NCBI RefSeq assembly: GCF_013394655.1
Contig: NZ_CP053351.1
Coordinates: 186,001 to 250,000 of the forward strand
Reading direction: 5' to 3'
Length of the DNA stretch: 64,000 nucleotides
Source: Winogradskyella schleiferi
GTDB lineage: Bacteria; Bacteroidota; Bacteroidia; Flavobacteriales; Flavobacteriaceae
In this document: positions 34,518 through 44,357 of the stretch, piece by piece
Layout: every line of letters begins with the position of its first letter
Position numbering within the stretch: position 1 is the stretch's first letter
The notes under the pieces: generated by a model
The model's input: the letters and a program-made list of their open reading frames with translations, nothing else
Databases searched by the model: none
Told to the model about the DNA's origin: nothing
Made by a program: the position numbers and the translations under genes

Positions 34518-36071
34518 TTATCTCCAACGTGGATCTCCAACTTGGTTGTCAATCAACGATTGGGTAGATAACGTAAAATCTCCATTTAATGCATCAGTAT
34601 ATCCTGGATCTAAGGTGGTATATGACGTCGAGTTATCATATCTTGGAACTGATGGGTCATACATTGTTGGTGCATTAAAATAATTGTTATTACTAAAATC
34701 AATAAACTCGTCGGTTCTGCTTTGATCAGAATAACCTTCCGACTCTGTATCCGTTATTAATGTATTATTCACAGTTATATCGTTATCTTGAAATCTAACA
34801 TAAAGTATTCTTCTACTTGAATTGTTTGAACAAGCGTAAAGTGTACAGCTATCTATCAATATATTACAAACCAAACCTGTTTGCGTAGAGGTACCTGAAT
34901 CATCTATTCTAAAGAAATCCCTACTAGGTGCGCAGTTGTTGAATGTGCTTGTGGAAAATGTAACATTGAGAACATCAGAACTTCTAAAGTCAAAGAAATC
35001 ACCACCACTTGTAAGAATATTAGTCACAACACAATTTTCAACGGTTATAGATTGAACAATAGCATCAATTTCATTTCCAGCAATAAAAGATCTATTATAA
35101 TCGTGGATGTTACAACCACTTACCAATAAAGAGTTGTAGTTTCCTGCTGCAGAATATCTTACAGTATCAGTTAAATCTGTATCAGCATCACCTGTTAAGT
35201 CTAGGTCAATTAAACTTACGTCGGTTGCACCAGTGATAACAGAGAAACTAACTTTTAAAAGCGGTTTGTCAAAGCTCAATAAACCTCTAATCGTTAAAGG
35301 TTTGTCAATGACTATAGTACCAATTTGAGCCGTATAATCACCCTGTTCCAATACTAAAACATCACCTGGAAGAGCATCTGCAACCATTTGAAATATATCG
35401 TCTGTTGGTGTCACTAAAATGCCTGTTCCTATGTCAATTCCAGTGGTAAAGTTTAAGACACCTCTAATTGTGGCATTGTTACGTATTTGAACTGTATAAT
35501 CTGTTTCACCCGTAAGACCAGGTACCGTCGCTTCGCCATTTGCAATTTCTTGAGCAGACAGCGTATAGGAAATATCGCCTGGTACTAGAAATAATTCTGT
35601 TACGGTACTGTTTGGTAACCATCTGAATGTTGCTTCAGTCGCTAAGATATCTCCTGGCTCTATAGGATAGAAAATTTGCTCCGTTAATGTTTCTGCCGTA
35701 GTAGTTGCATATGTAGAAGGATCTAAGCCTCTAGAACTAAGTGCTTGTACTCTAATGTAGTAAAACGTTTCTTGTGACATTTCTATTAGCACAGGTACAT
35801 CGCTTGACGCTACATTCTCAGATTGAGCTATTGAAGAAAATGATGAATCCTCACTTAATTCAACTAAGTAGTTATCCACATCTGGGTTGGAGTCCCATTG
35901 TAGTTCTACAAAAACTTGGTTTCTTACAAAAGCCTGCAATCCAACAGGTGCGAATTCACGGCTTATGCTAATCTCTTCAATGACTTGATCAGGGCTTTCA
36001 CATCCGGAAAATGATAATAGTAAAGTCAGGACTACTATCATGGATTTTAATATATGTTTTGCTTTCATCAT
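34518..36071 (-). CDS. Surface lipoprotein with FN3-like and beta-helix regions (DUF4957/DUF5123 type)
   Basis: A 517-residue lipoprotein (lipobox ending LSFSGC). A fibronectin-type-III-like region spans about 38-130 (VFVELQWDSNPDVDNYLVEL). A parallel beta-helix-like region follows (about 215-440) of the DUF4957 and DUF5123 kind, with repeated strands such as VSLIDLDLTGDA, LLVSGCNIHDYN and ITVENCVVTNI. No lyase catalytic cluster is evident. The position right after SusD is where surface glycan-binding proteins are encoded, so it is probably an outer-surface pectin-binding protein. This is inference; a weak enzyme cannot be excluded. Confidence 0.75.
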   Translation of the reverse strand: MMKAKHILKSMIVVLTLLLSFSGCESPDQVIEEISISREFAPVGLQAFVRNQVFVELQWDSNPDVDNYLVELSEDSSFSSIAQSENVASSDVPVLIEMSQETFYYIRVQALSSRGLDPSTYATTTAETLTEQIFYPIEPGDILATEATFRWLPNSTVTELFLVPGDISYTLSAQEIANGEATVPGLTGETDYTVQIRNNATIRGVLNFTTGIDIGTGILVTPTDDIFQMVADALPGDVLVLEQGDYTAQIGTIVIDKPLTIRGLLSFDKPLLKVSFSVITGATDVSLIDLDLTGDADTDLTDTVRYSAAGNYNSLLVSGCNIHDYNRSFIAGNEIDAIVQSITVENCVVTNILTSGGDFFDFRSSDVLNVTFSTSTFNNCAPSRDFFRIDDSGTSTQTGLVCNILIDSCTLYACSNNSSRRILYVRFQDNDITVNNTLITDTESEGYSDQSRTDEFIDFSNNNYFNAPTMYDPSVPRYDNSTSYTTLDPGYTDALNGDFTLSTQSLIDNQVGDPRWR

Positions 36072-36098
36072 GTTTTAATAATTTCTTGGTTATAATTT

Positions 36099-37895
36099 CT
36101 AATAGCCGTAATCATTTTCTAATCGACCATTGCTAGCATCTATAAAAACTTGCCAAATTGGCCAGAATTGTCTTTCATCTGGATCTACACCTAATTTATA
36201 TATAGAGTTGATCATATCATCTTCTAACATTGTCCAATCTTTTTCAGAATATTCAGGTCCTGGATTGGTGGTTTCATTTCTATTTAAACCATAAACATCT
36301 AGGGTTTCACCATCTTCTTCGTATTTGAAATATAAAGTCGTTGGCACGTCTGAATATTCACCGATTCTATTTTTTAGGTTAAACATTTTTACTTTTGCTT
36401 CATCTAGATTAGTGCCAAGTAGATTCCATCGGATAAGGTTCATCTTACGTTCCATTTCACCAGTAAATTCAAGCTTATGTTCTCTAACAATAGCCTCGAA
36501 CATATCTTGAGAGTTTGTTAAGGCATTAACATACATATCCACTTTTTCAGGATGTTGATTAGAAGGGAATGCTCTTCTTCTAATTTCTTTTAGATATGGC
36601 GCAGCCGCACCTGCTCCCTGCAATTCATTCGCCGCCTCGGCAGCAATGAATAGTACTTCTGCAAAGCGCATGTAGATTTTGTTTAAGCCATCATCATTGG
36701 TTGAGGTTACATAACGATCCATCCACTCATAACGATACTTTCCAAAGTACCAAGTTTCCAATCCTACAAGCTCTTGTTGTGCAAAACCGTCATCAGGATT
36801 TCCCCATTGATAAGGTACACAGGTGACATCCCTACGCGTATCAGTTTCGTCATAGTCATAGAATACTGTTGGTAAAGGTCCGGCTATTCCACCTCTGGCT
36901 TGTCCTGTGTGTTGATCTACTCCTCTATGTCTAACTGCAAACGAGAATGCTACTCGACCACGACCTGCTGCAAAAGGTATCTCCCATAAGGATTCACCTC
37001 CGGCATTTATGGACTCTTCATTATAATTTCTCCAAAAGGTTTCAAATGAAGGCTCTAAATAGGCCTGACCACTATTAATAACCTCTATAGCTTCGTTAAG
37101 CGCAAGGCTGTACATATTTTGTACCGATAGCTCTGGATCATTACTACGTCTTACACCTCCATCAGGATATTGTTGGAAACCGGAAGCAACCATTGCTAAA
37201 CGTGCTCTAAAAGCTTTTACAAAAGCTTTATTGGCTCTTTCTACAGTATTCGTTCTAGAGTTTTCATTTGGCCACCCGACTAGAGTCTCGGCTTCTCCTA
37301 AATCAGCAATGATTTGCTTATATATAATATCTCTATTTGTTTTCGGCAAATAAAGTGTTTCACCACTTATTGGTTCAAAACGCGCAGGAACATCTCCCCA
37401 AGTTTTCATCAAGTCGGCATAATAAATTGCTCTATATGTTAAAGCTTCTCCCAGTAACTGACCCAATGCTGTTCCAGGTTCAGGACTGCCATATGTCCTT
37501 AATCCTTCAATACAAAGGTTGGCACGTTCGATCCCAAGATACATCATTGCCCAAACATTATTATCTCTATTCATTTGATCGTTTGTTGGTGTTGCACTGT
37601 AGGTCATTAATTCGCCTTGGGAGCTACCAACATCATCCGAGCTGTAATTCCATTCAGAGTCCGTATTAAATCCGTAAAACGGAAGATAACGCCCTCTATA
37701 GGAGTTGGTTTGCCCCATCGGTTCTAGAATACCATCAACAGCACCTTTAGCCAAATCTGGAGTGGAAAATATAACTGAAGGTTCAGCAGATGACTGCGCA
37801 GGCGCTTCCAAAAAGTCTTCTTCAAATTCACTACAAGAGAACATAACTCCTGTCAGAATTACTAGTGTTAGAAATATTGATTTTTTCATTTTCAT
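36099..37895 (-). CDS. susD: SusD/RagB-family outer-membrane lipoprotein
   Basis: A 598-residue lipoprotein (lipobox ending VMFSC) of the SusD family. The N-terminal part carries the tetratricopeptide helices, with SNYRGRY-like entries (GQTNSYRGRYLPFYG, about 61-75) and the RAIYYADLMKTWGDVP motif (about 153-168) that is nearly universal in SusD proteins. The C-terminal part has IYMRFAEVLFIAAEAANEL and REHKLEFTGEMERKMNLIRW. It caps the SusC porin and captures oligosaccharides, here probably pectic. It lies 4 bp after susC. Confidence 0.95.
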   Translation of the reverse strand: MKMKKSIFLTLVILTGVMFSCSEFEEDFLEAPAQSSAEPSVIFSTPDLAKGAVDGILEPMGQTNSYRGRYLPFYGFNTDSEWNYSSDDVGSSQGELMTYSATPTNDQMNRDNNVWAMMYLGIERANLCIEGLRTYGSPEPGTALGQLLGEALTYRAIYYADLMKTWGDVPARFEPISGETLYLPKTNRDIIYKQIIADLGEAETLVGWPNENSRTNTVERANKAFVKAFRARLAMVASGFQQYPDGGVRRSNDPELSVQNMYSLALNEAIEVINSGQAYLEPSFETFWRNYNEESINAGGESLWEIPFAAGRGRVAFSFAVRHRGVDQHTGQARGGIAGPLPTVFYDYDETDTRRDVTCVPYQWGNPDDGFAQQELVGLETWYFGKYRYEWMDRYVTSTNDDGLNKIYMRFAEVLFIAAEAANELQGAGAAAPYLKEIRRRAFPSNQHPEKVDMYVNALTNSQDMFEAIVREHKLEFTGEMERKMNLIRWNLLGTNLDEAKVKMFNLKNRIGEYSDVPTTLYFKYEEDGETLDVYGLNRNETTNPGPEYSEKDWTMLEDDMINSIYKLGVDPDERQFWPIWQVFIDASNGRLENDYGY

Positions 37896-37899
37896 TTTT

Positions 37900-40800
37900 T
37901 TAAAAATTAAGGTTTAGACCAAAAGCAACCTGTCTGCTTCTAGGATAGGCAGAATAGTCAACTCTAGGAGTAAAATTCGTTTGTCTTCTCGTAGAAACTT
38001 CTGGATCCATACCAGAATAATTGGTTAATACAAATACATTATTGGCCGTAACATATAATCTAAGCTTGGATATGCCTAGATTTGAAAGGACTGACTCTGG
38101 CAGTGTATAACCTAGTGATAATGTATTTAATCTTAAGTAGGAACCGTCTTCTACAGCCCAATCACTAAATACATAGCGTTGCATATAAGGCGACCACATT
38201 GTAGTATTAGCGTTCAAGGCTTCTAACTGTGCAGGGTCATTGACTAGTTGGCCCGTGGAGGGATCTAGATTTGTCCATCTTACACCGTCAGCAAATGCAG
38301 TGGTCAAATTACCATAATCACCAGTTTGTCTTGGTGTGTTAGAGTGAATTTTGTTGGCATTATAGACATCAAAACCAACACTAAAATTAAAGGCTGCGCT
38401 AAGGTCAAAACCGTAGGCGCGTGCGCCCAAGGTAAATCCACCTATAAAATCTGGATTGGCGTCACCGATTATAGTTTGATCATCTTCATCTACAACACCA
38501 TCATTGTTGGTATCTTTTATTTTTAGGGCTCCTGGCCTAACGAGCCCATCTCCAATAACAGCACTGTTATCTGGAATACCATCTATTAAGGTGTAGTCGC
38601 CCGTTGCTGAGTCAAAATTAAAATCTGACACTTCATATCTACCGTCATTTTGGTAACCATACATAATACCTAATGGCGACCCTACATTTACAAGGAAGTC
38701 ATTTCCAATTTGACTAGAGGCCCAACCTGAAGGCCAACCAAAATCTTCTGATTCACCTAAGGAATTGATTTTATTCTTGTTAGCACTGATGTTAAATGAT
38801 AAATCTAAACCGTAGTTTTCGGTACTTATTGCGGTAATATTAATAAGTGCCTCAACACCTGTATTTTCAATCTCTCCTATATTTCTGAATTGTTCAGCAT
38901 ATCCTGATCCAGCTGTCCGGAAAGCTAAAAGTAAATCTTGTGTAAGATTTTTATAAAGTTCAAATGAACCACTAACCCTACCATTAAATAAACTGTAATC
39001 CAATGCTAAGTTCTGTGTTACGGTTGTTTCCCATTTTAAGTCAGGGTTCGCTAAAACATCTGAAGGGGCAAAATAGTTAGCTATCCCATTAATATAGGAC
39101 GTATTATAAGATTGGTATGTTTGTATGGTTTGCCCAGTTGGAATATTGTTATTACCGACTTCCCCATAGCTCAATCTTAATTTAAGTGTATTGATCCATT
39201 TGACATTTTCTAAGAAAGTCTCTTCAGAAATTTTCCATGCAAAAGCAGCAGATGGGAAATAGCCCCAACGGTTATCGCCAAGAAATTTACTAGATCCATC
39301 CATACGAAACGTAGCAGTTAATAAATATCTATTTTTAAAATCATAGTTTGCACGGCCGAAAAAAGATAATAGTTTATCATCGGGTGAATAAAAATTATCA
39401 ACACTAAAAGGATCGGCTTGTGTTGTTAACGTTAAACTTCTCTGAAAATCAAAGTCACTAGGGAAACCATGTAACTCAGTTTCCACTCTATTGTCCTTAG
39501 ATACAATCATTTCCTGTCCTAAAAGTAGCTTAAGCGCATGGTTTTCTCCAACAATATTTTTGAAGTCATAGTTTAAAGTGTTAGCATTTCTAAAACTTTC
39601 ACGTTTTCTATCTCTGATTCTTAAAGCAGGAAGACCTTGGTTTTCAACACTAGGTCTATTACTAGAAAAATAAGTGGATTTCCCATAGAAACGATAATCT
39701 AAATCATTAGTGGTATTTAAACCAACGTCAGATCTGAATGTTAAATTGTTGATCACATCCCAAGAAAAACTCCCTAATAAGTTAAGGTTTTTTCTTAATT
39801 TTTGCTGTTGGTTATCATTAACTGCGATAAAAGGATTAACCAATTCACTAAAAATGGCCTCATCAGTATTGGTAGGATCAAAAGCTGCCAGTGGAATTGG
39901 TGAGTATCTTATAGAATGTTTAAGCCTTGAGTCCGCAGATGAAACCTCGTTCTGTTCGTTTGCGCCTCCACCATTAACCTCAGTATCAGCATAACGAATT
40001 GTAAACGATAAATCTATTTTATCACTTGCTTTGTTTTTTAATGCCAACGACACATTACTTCTTCTATAGTCAGAGCCAACCATAATTGCTTTTTCATCGT
40101 AAAGAGCGTAATTAAAATTATAGTTGAATTTTTCAGAACCACCTCTTACGGATAAATCATGGTTTTGTACATCTCCTGTTCGACCATAGATTAGTCTTTG
40201 CCAGTCATTTCCTTGCATTCCAACATATTGGTCATAATCTTGATATAGTCCATATGTTTCATCATAAACTTCTGGAGTATCTCTCAATAGCCAGTATTCA
40301 CGTTGCCATAACACAAAATCTTCAGGCTCTAAAACATCAATGGTTTTTGCGATTGTCTTGTTACCATATGTGGTATTTAGACTTACGGCCATTTTTCCTA
40401 CTTTACCGCTTTTTGTGGTCACTATAATAACGCCATTTGCACCCCTTGATCCGTAAATAGCAGTAGAAGATGCATCTTTTAAAACACTAATATTCTCAAT
40501 GTTCGATGGCGAAATGTCGTTAATACTATTTACTGGAAAGCCGTCAACAATGACTAAAGGGGCACTATCTTGTGTAAGCGATCCGGCTCCTCTTACTCTA
40601 ATTTGCACCTCTGAATCCGGTGACCCTTCTGTATTTAAAACCTGTACTCCCGCTAATCGACCCGTTAAAGTCTCAGAAACATTAGCAATGTTTTGTTGTT
40701 TTAGATCATCGCCACCAATAGTGACGACAGAGCCAGTAAGATCAGACTTACGGGACGTTCCGTAACCGATAACAACAACCTCATCTAAGTTTTCTGAACT

Positions 40801-41163
40801 TGGTTCAAGCACTACATCAATAGTGGACTTTCCAGCAACTTTTATTTCTTGTGTTGCATAACCAATATACGAAAACACCAAGGTTGCATTCGGGTTTGAA
40901 ATATTTAACGAATAATTACCATCAAAATCGGTAGACGTACCATTTGATGTTCCTTTTACTAAAACGGATGCACCTGGCACAGGTCCACCAATGTCTTGTG
41001 CAATTACGGTTCCGGTTACTGTAATGCTTTGGGAGTAAGAAAACCCACTACCGAAAACAAATAATGCAAATAGCATCAACGAAAAAGATTTTGTTGAAGA
41101 AAATCTTTTTGTTTTTTCTTTATCTGAATAGAAAAACAAAAAATCAATTAAATTGTTGTACAT
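37900..41163 (-). CDS. susC: SusC-family TonB-dependent outer-membrane transporter
   Basis: A 1087-residue TonB-dependent receptor. After an unusually long N-terminus and signal (about 1-45) comes a carboxypeptidase-regulatory-like domain (about 47-120, GPVPGASVLVKGTSNG and FSYIGYATQEIKV). A TonB-box region with LDEVVVIGYG follows, then the plug (about 125-245, SVLKDASSTAIYGSRGANGV) and a 22-stranded barrel to the C-terminus, which ends in aromatic FGLNLNF. It imports oligogalacturonides together with SusD. Its promoter has a LacI-type operator. Confidence 0.96.
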   Translation of the reverse strand: MYNNLIDFLFFYSDKEKTKRFSSTKSFSLMLFALFVFGSGFSYSQSITVTGTVIAQDIGGPVPGASVLVKGTSNGTSTDFDGNYSLNISNPNATLVFSYIGYATQEIKVAGKSTIDVVLEPSSENLDEVVVIGYGTSRKSDLTGSVVTIGGDDLKQQNIANVSETLTGRLAGVQVLNTEGSPDSEVQIRVRGAGSLTQDSAPLVIVDGFPVNSINDISPSNIENISVLKDASSTAIYGSRGANGVIIVTTKSGKVGKMAVSLNTTYGNKTIAKTIDVLEPEDFVLWQREYWLLRDTPEVYDETYGLYQDYDQYVGMQGNDWQRLIYGRTGDVQNHDLSVRGGSEKFNYNFNYALYDEKAIMVGSDYRRSNVSLALKNKASDKIDLSFTIRYADTEVNGGGANEQNEVSSADSRLKHSIRYSPIPLAAFDPTNTDEAIFSELVNPFIAVNDNQQQKLRKNLNLLGSFSWDVINNLTFRSDVGLNTTNDLDYRFYGKSTYFSSNRPSVENQGLPALRIRDRKRESFRNANTLNYDFKNIVGENHALKLLLGQEMIVSKDNRVETELHGFPSDFDFQRSLTLTTQADPFSVDNFYSPDDKLLSFFGRANYDFKNRYLLTATFRMDGSSKFLGDNRWGYFPSAAFAWKISEETFLENVKWINTLKLRLSYGEVGNNNIPTGQTIQTYQSYNTSYINGIANYFAPSDVLANPDLKWETTVTQNLALDYSLFNGRVSGSFELYKNLTQDLLLAFRTAGSGYAEQFRNIGEIENTGVEALINITAISTENYGLDLSFNISANKNKINSLGESEDFGWPSGWASSQIGNDFLVNVGSPLGIMYGYQNDGRYEVSDFNFDSATGDYTLIDGIPDNSAVIGDGLVRPGALKIKDTNNDGVVDEDDQTIIGDANPDFIGGFTLGARAYGFDLSAAFNFSVGFDVYNANKIHSNTPRQTGDYGNLTTAFADGVRWTNLDPSTGQLVNDPAQLEALNANTTMWSPYMQRYVFSDWAVEDGSYLRLNTLSLGYTLPESVLSNLGISKLRLYVTANNVFVLTNYSGMDPEVSTRRQTNFTPRVDYSAYPRSRQVAFGLNLNF

Positions 41164-41197
41164 GAAATTTTTGTATTAGTTTATAATTAGTTTAAAA

Positions 41198-41242
41198 TGT
41201 AATCGATTGCACAAATGTATAAATAATTTTGAGATTCACAAA
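41198..41242 (-). promoter_or_regulatory. susC promoter with LacI-type operator
   Basis: On the minus strand TTTG (complement of 41239-41242), a 19-nt spacer and TACATTTG (complement of 41212-41219) match the Bacteroidota promoter consensus exactly. The palindrome TGCAATCGATTACA (complement of 41198-41211) begins immediately after the -7 box. Confidence 0.85.
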
Positions 41243-41325
41243 TATTTGTTAAGATTTTTTGAATATGAAAATATTTTTATTTGAATTTTACGCCTTATAT
41301 AATTATGCGATAGAATTTTAATTAA

Positions 41326-41372
41326 TTTGACCAAGTTACGTTTTTAATTGTACATTTGTGTAATCGATTACA
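41326..41372 (+). promoter_or_regulatory. PL1 promoter with LacI-type operator
   Basis: TTTG (41326-41329), a 21-nt spacer and TACATTTG (41351-41358) are followed at once by the exact palindrome TGTAATCGATTACA (41359-41372). The gene starts at 41400. Together with the susC site it makes a divergent promoter pair with one operator each. Confidence 0.82.
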
Positions 41373-41399
41373 TAAATTATTTAATGAAATTTTAATAAT

Positions 41400-42710
41400 A
41401 TGAAAAATTTACTACTAATTATTGGCCTCATATTTTTTACTAGTTTAGGGTTTAGCCAGAATTATTACATGCCAACACCAGAGGGTTATGGAGAATCAAC
41501 AACAGGCGGTGGCAATGTTACGCCAGTTACTGTTAGTACTTATGCGGATTTTAAGGCTAAGATAAAGTTGTCTACACCACAAGTTATTTTGGTCTCTGGT
41601 ACAATTACTATAGCGGCTGGACAGAACATAAGCGAGGTCGTTACCAATAAAACGATCATTGGACTGCCAAATGCGAGGTTGGTAAATAATACACAAACAC
41701 AATCAGGATCCGGTATTTTGAATTTGAAAAATGGATCTAATAACGTCATTATTCGTAATCTCATTTTCGAAGGACCAGGTGCCTATGATGTGGATGGACG
41801 TGATAATCTTACAGCAGATGGTTGTATCAATCTTTGGGTAGACCATTGTGAATTTCAAGATGGAGTGGATGGTAATTTTGATATTAAGGGAAATTCGGAT
41901 AACGTTACAGTATCTTGGTGCAAATTCACTTATCTTAAACCTGCAGTTCCAGATGGTCCAGGAGGGTCTAATGATCATAGGTTTTCCAATTTGATAGGTT
42001 CAAGTGATTCCCAAGCACCTGCGGACGGTCATTATAGTGTGACTTTTCAAAATTGTTATTGGGCTCAAGGTTGTAAGGAAAGAATGCCAAGAGCAAGAAA
42101 TGGACAACTCCATATTCTAAACTGTTATTACAACACGGATGTTTCGAGTTCTAGAGCATTAGGTTTTAGTGGAGGAATCAATACACTATCTTGTTATGTT
42201 GAAAACTCAGACTTTGCCAATGTTGGGACTGTGTATCAAAGTTATGGAGGAACAGTATCATTGGAATTTGATAATTGCATTAATGGGGTTTCCAATATAG
42301 GGTCTGTGCCTCAACCTACATATTCTTATAGTGTAACTCCTGTTGAAGATGTAGCTGCTCATGTGAGTGATGCCAATTGTGGGGCAGGAGCAACGCTAGA
42401 TGTTACAACTTCAGGCGAGATATCTTCGAGCTGCGAAGGTCTTGGTGTGAAAGATAGTTTTCTTGCCCAGATTAGATATTACCCAACTTTGGTGGATGAT
42501 ATATTGAATATCGAATTTTCTGCTCAAAACTATGCTGACGTTGAATTTTCACTTTATTCCGTAAATGGACAAAAGTTAAGTTCGAAGACAATATGGGCTA
42601 ACTGGAGTGGGATAACTACGATAGATTTAAGTAAATATTCTAAAGGTATATACTTTATTAAACTTCAGATTGAAAATAATTTTAAAATCTTTGGTTTAGC
42701 AAAAAGCTAG
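41400..42710 (+). CDS. Pectate lyase (PL1) with type IX secretion tail
   Basis: A 436-residue secreted enzyme: signal peptide (1-19), PL1 beta-helix (about 25-340) and C-terminal sorting domain (about 360-436). PL1 features include YGESTTGGGNVTPVTVST (about 30-47), VIIRNLIFEGPGAYDVDG (about 117-134), LWVDHCEFQDGVDGNFDI and the motif VSWCKFTYLKPAV. Also present are NDHRFSNLIGSS and the catalytic region ERMPRARNGQLHILNCYY (about 228-245). The tail has DILNIEFSAQNY and ends with KGIYFIKLQIENNFKIFG, as in type A sorting domains. It degrades homogalacturonan at or outside the cell surface. Confidence 0.9.
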   Translation: MKNLLLIIGLIFFTSLGFSQNYYMPTPEGYGESTTGGGNVTPVTVSTYADFKAKIKLSTPQVILVSGTITIAAGQNISEVVTNKTIIGLPNARLVNNTQTQSGSGILNLKNGSNNVIIRNLIFEGPGAYDVDGRDNLTADGCINLWVDHCEFQDGVDGNFDIKGNSDNVTVSWCKFTYLKPAVPDGPGGSNDHRFSNLIGSSDSQAPADGHYSVTFQNCYWAQGCKERMPRARNGQLHILNCYYNTDVSSSRALGFSGGINTLSCYVENSDFANVGTVYQSYGGTVSLEFDNCINGVSNIGSVPQPTYSYSVTPVEDVAAHVSDANCGAGATLDVTTSGEISSSCEGLGVKDSFLAQIRYYPTLVDDILNIEFSAQNYADVEFSLYSVNGQKLSSKTIWANWSGITTIDLSKYSKGIYFIKLQIENNFKIFGLAKS

Positions 42711-42898
42711 TTACTTTTTAAATGATTTTAATTTTAAACACCCTCAAATTTAAATAGACATAACCTTGACAAAATTATCCTAAAATATTGAAGATTCAAT
42801 CATAAAACATCCTACATTATTAGCTTAATATGAGAGAATTACATTTAGTATTAAGGGTGCCTTTTGACAGATGTACTTTTTAAATAAAAATTAATTCA

Positions 42899-42918
42899 TA
42901 TATTTGTAATCGATTACA
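42899..42918 (+). promoter_or_regulatory. Promoter and LacI-type operator of the duplicated-module gene
   Basis: TATATTTG (42899-42906) is a good -7 element. The palindrome TGTAATCGATTACA (42905-42918) overlaps its last two bases. A clear -33 element at the usual distance is not seen. The start codon is at 42952. Confidence 0.7.
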
Positions 42919-42951
42919 ATTTTTTATTAATTACTCTAAAACAATTACAAC

Positions 42952-44202
42952 ATGAAAAAAAATTTACAATTATTAGTATTCCCTCTACTTTTTATGTCTT
43001 TACTTCTGCAAGCTCAAGACAACGTATGGGATTTTGGGAATGACGAAACAAATTTCCCTGTTGGTCCAGCTTTTTCAGACACAAGAGTCATTGATGGCTT
43101 AACCTTAGTAGGTGGCGGTTCTGATTTTGCTACCATTGAACCAAATTCAGGCACATGGACAGATGGTTACTCATCTACTAATCGTTTAAAATCTGAAGGA
43201 AACAGTTCAGTTGACGGTTCTGGTTTACCTACGAGAAGATATATGGAGTTTCCAGTGTCTGGATCAGTTACTGTTAAACTTTGGTTTAGATTTAGTGGTA
43301 GTGGTACACCACGTGCGGTAATTGTAGCTGATGCCACAGGTACAGAAGTAATGCGTTTTAACTCTTTAGGTGATACTGACCGCAGGTATATAGAAGCTGA
43401 CTATACTGGTGGAGCCACAACTTTATTAGTCTTTTCAGAGGGCAATGCTGTAAATTATTATAAACTTGAAACGGCAACAATTGCACCACCTCAAGAGGAT
43501 AAAACATGGGATTTTGGCAACGATGTAACCAACTTCCCTGTAGGACCAGCTTTTTCAGATACCAGAGTAATAGATGGTTTAACATTAGTAGGGGGTGGTT
43601 CTGATTTCGCAACAATTGAACCTAATTCTGGAACTTGGGATGACGGTTACACATCAACTAACAGATTAAAGTCTGAAGGCAATAGCTCAGTTGATGGTTC
43701 TGGCTTACCAACTAGGCGCTATATGGAATTTCCGATTACAGGTCCTGTTTCAGTTAAATTATGGTATAGATTTAGTGGAAGTGGCACACCTCGTGCTGTA
43801 GTTATTTCAGATAATACAGGTGCAGAAGTAGCACGTTTCGATTCTTTAGGTGATAGTGATCGTAGATATTTAGAAGCTAATTATACAGGGAGTGGTACTT
43901 CGTTATTGGTGTTTTCCGAAAACAATGCAGTTAATTATTACAAATTAGAAGTAAGCAGTGCTCTACTCAACATTAATGACGAAGCTCTAGGTATAAATGC
44001 TAGTTTAAAATCTGTAAATGATCGCGTATTTTTATCTAATGTAAACTCAAATACTGAGGTTGATATTTATTCTATTACTGGAACAAGATTAAAAACTATT
44101 AAAACAAATAATGATGTAGACTTTGTTTTACGTCCTGGTATTTATATTGCAAGAATTAAAACTAACAGAGGAGAAAAATCTATTAAACTTATAACTTACT
44201 AG
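42952..44202 (+). CDS. Secreted protein with two tandem 160-residue modules and type IX tail
   Basis: A 416-residue protein: signal peptide (1-22), module A (about 26-175), module B (about 186-335) and a type IX secretion tail (about 340-416). The modules are highly similar, 160 residues apart. Both have WDFGND at the start, then FSDTRVIDGLTLVGGGSDFA and the ending VFSE.NAVNYYKLE. Aromatic and glycine-rich beta content fits a jelly-roll carbohydrate-binding module, and similar modules occur next to pectinase domains, but I see no enzyme domain or catalytic cluster. The gene has its own LacI-type operator, so it is a member of the pectin regulon. Confidence 0.75.
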   Translation: MKKNLQLLVFPLLFMSLLLQAQDNVWDFGNDETNFPVGPAFSDTRVIDGLTLVGGGSDFATIEPNSGTWTDGYSSTNRLKSEGNSSVDGSGLPTRRYMEFPVSGSVTVKLWFRFSGSGTPRAVIVADATGTEVMRFNSLGDTDRRYIEADYTGGATTLLVFSEGNAVNYYKLETATIAPPQEDKTWDFGNDVTNFPVGPAFSDTRVIDGLTLVGGGSDFATIEPNSGTWDDGYTSTNRLKSEGNSSVDGSGLPTRRYMEFPITGPVSVKLWYRFSGSGTPRAVVISDNTGAEVARFDSLGDSDRRYLEANYTGSGTSLLVFSENNAVNYYKLEVSSALLNINDEALGINASLKSVNDRVFLSNVNSNTEVDIYSITGTRLKTIKTNNDVDFVLRPGIYIARIKTNRGEKSIKLITY

Positions 44203-44223
44203 TTTATAATTTCCTTTCAAAAT

Positions 44224-44259
44224 TAAAAAAAAAGAATACTATCCAGTATTCTTTTTTTT
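44224..44259 (+). terminator. Rho-independent terminator
   Basis: AAAGAATACT (to 44240), loop ATCC, AGTATTCTTT (from 44245) with flanking A-run and T-run. It ends the transcript of the duplicated-module gene. Confidence 0.85.
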
Positions 44260-44288
44260 AAATATTACACTAAATTAACCACAAAAAC

Positions 44289-44332
44289 TTTGTATTATCA
44301 AACTAATTTTTTAAGTTTGGTAATCGATTACA
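44289..44332 (+). promoter_or_regulatory. GH28 promoter with LacI-type operator
   Basis: TTTG (44289-44292), a 19-nt spacer and TAAGTTTG (44312-44319) are followed by the palindrome GGTAATCGATTACA (44319-44332), which differs from the consensus in one base and overlaps the -7 box by one. The start codon is at 44358. Confidence 0.8.
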
Positions 44333-44357
44333 TTATTTTAAATCTGAAAATAAAAAC

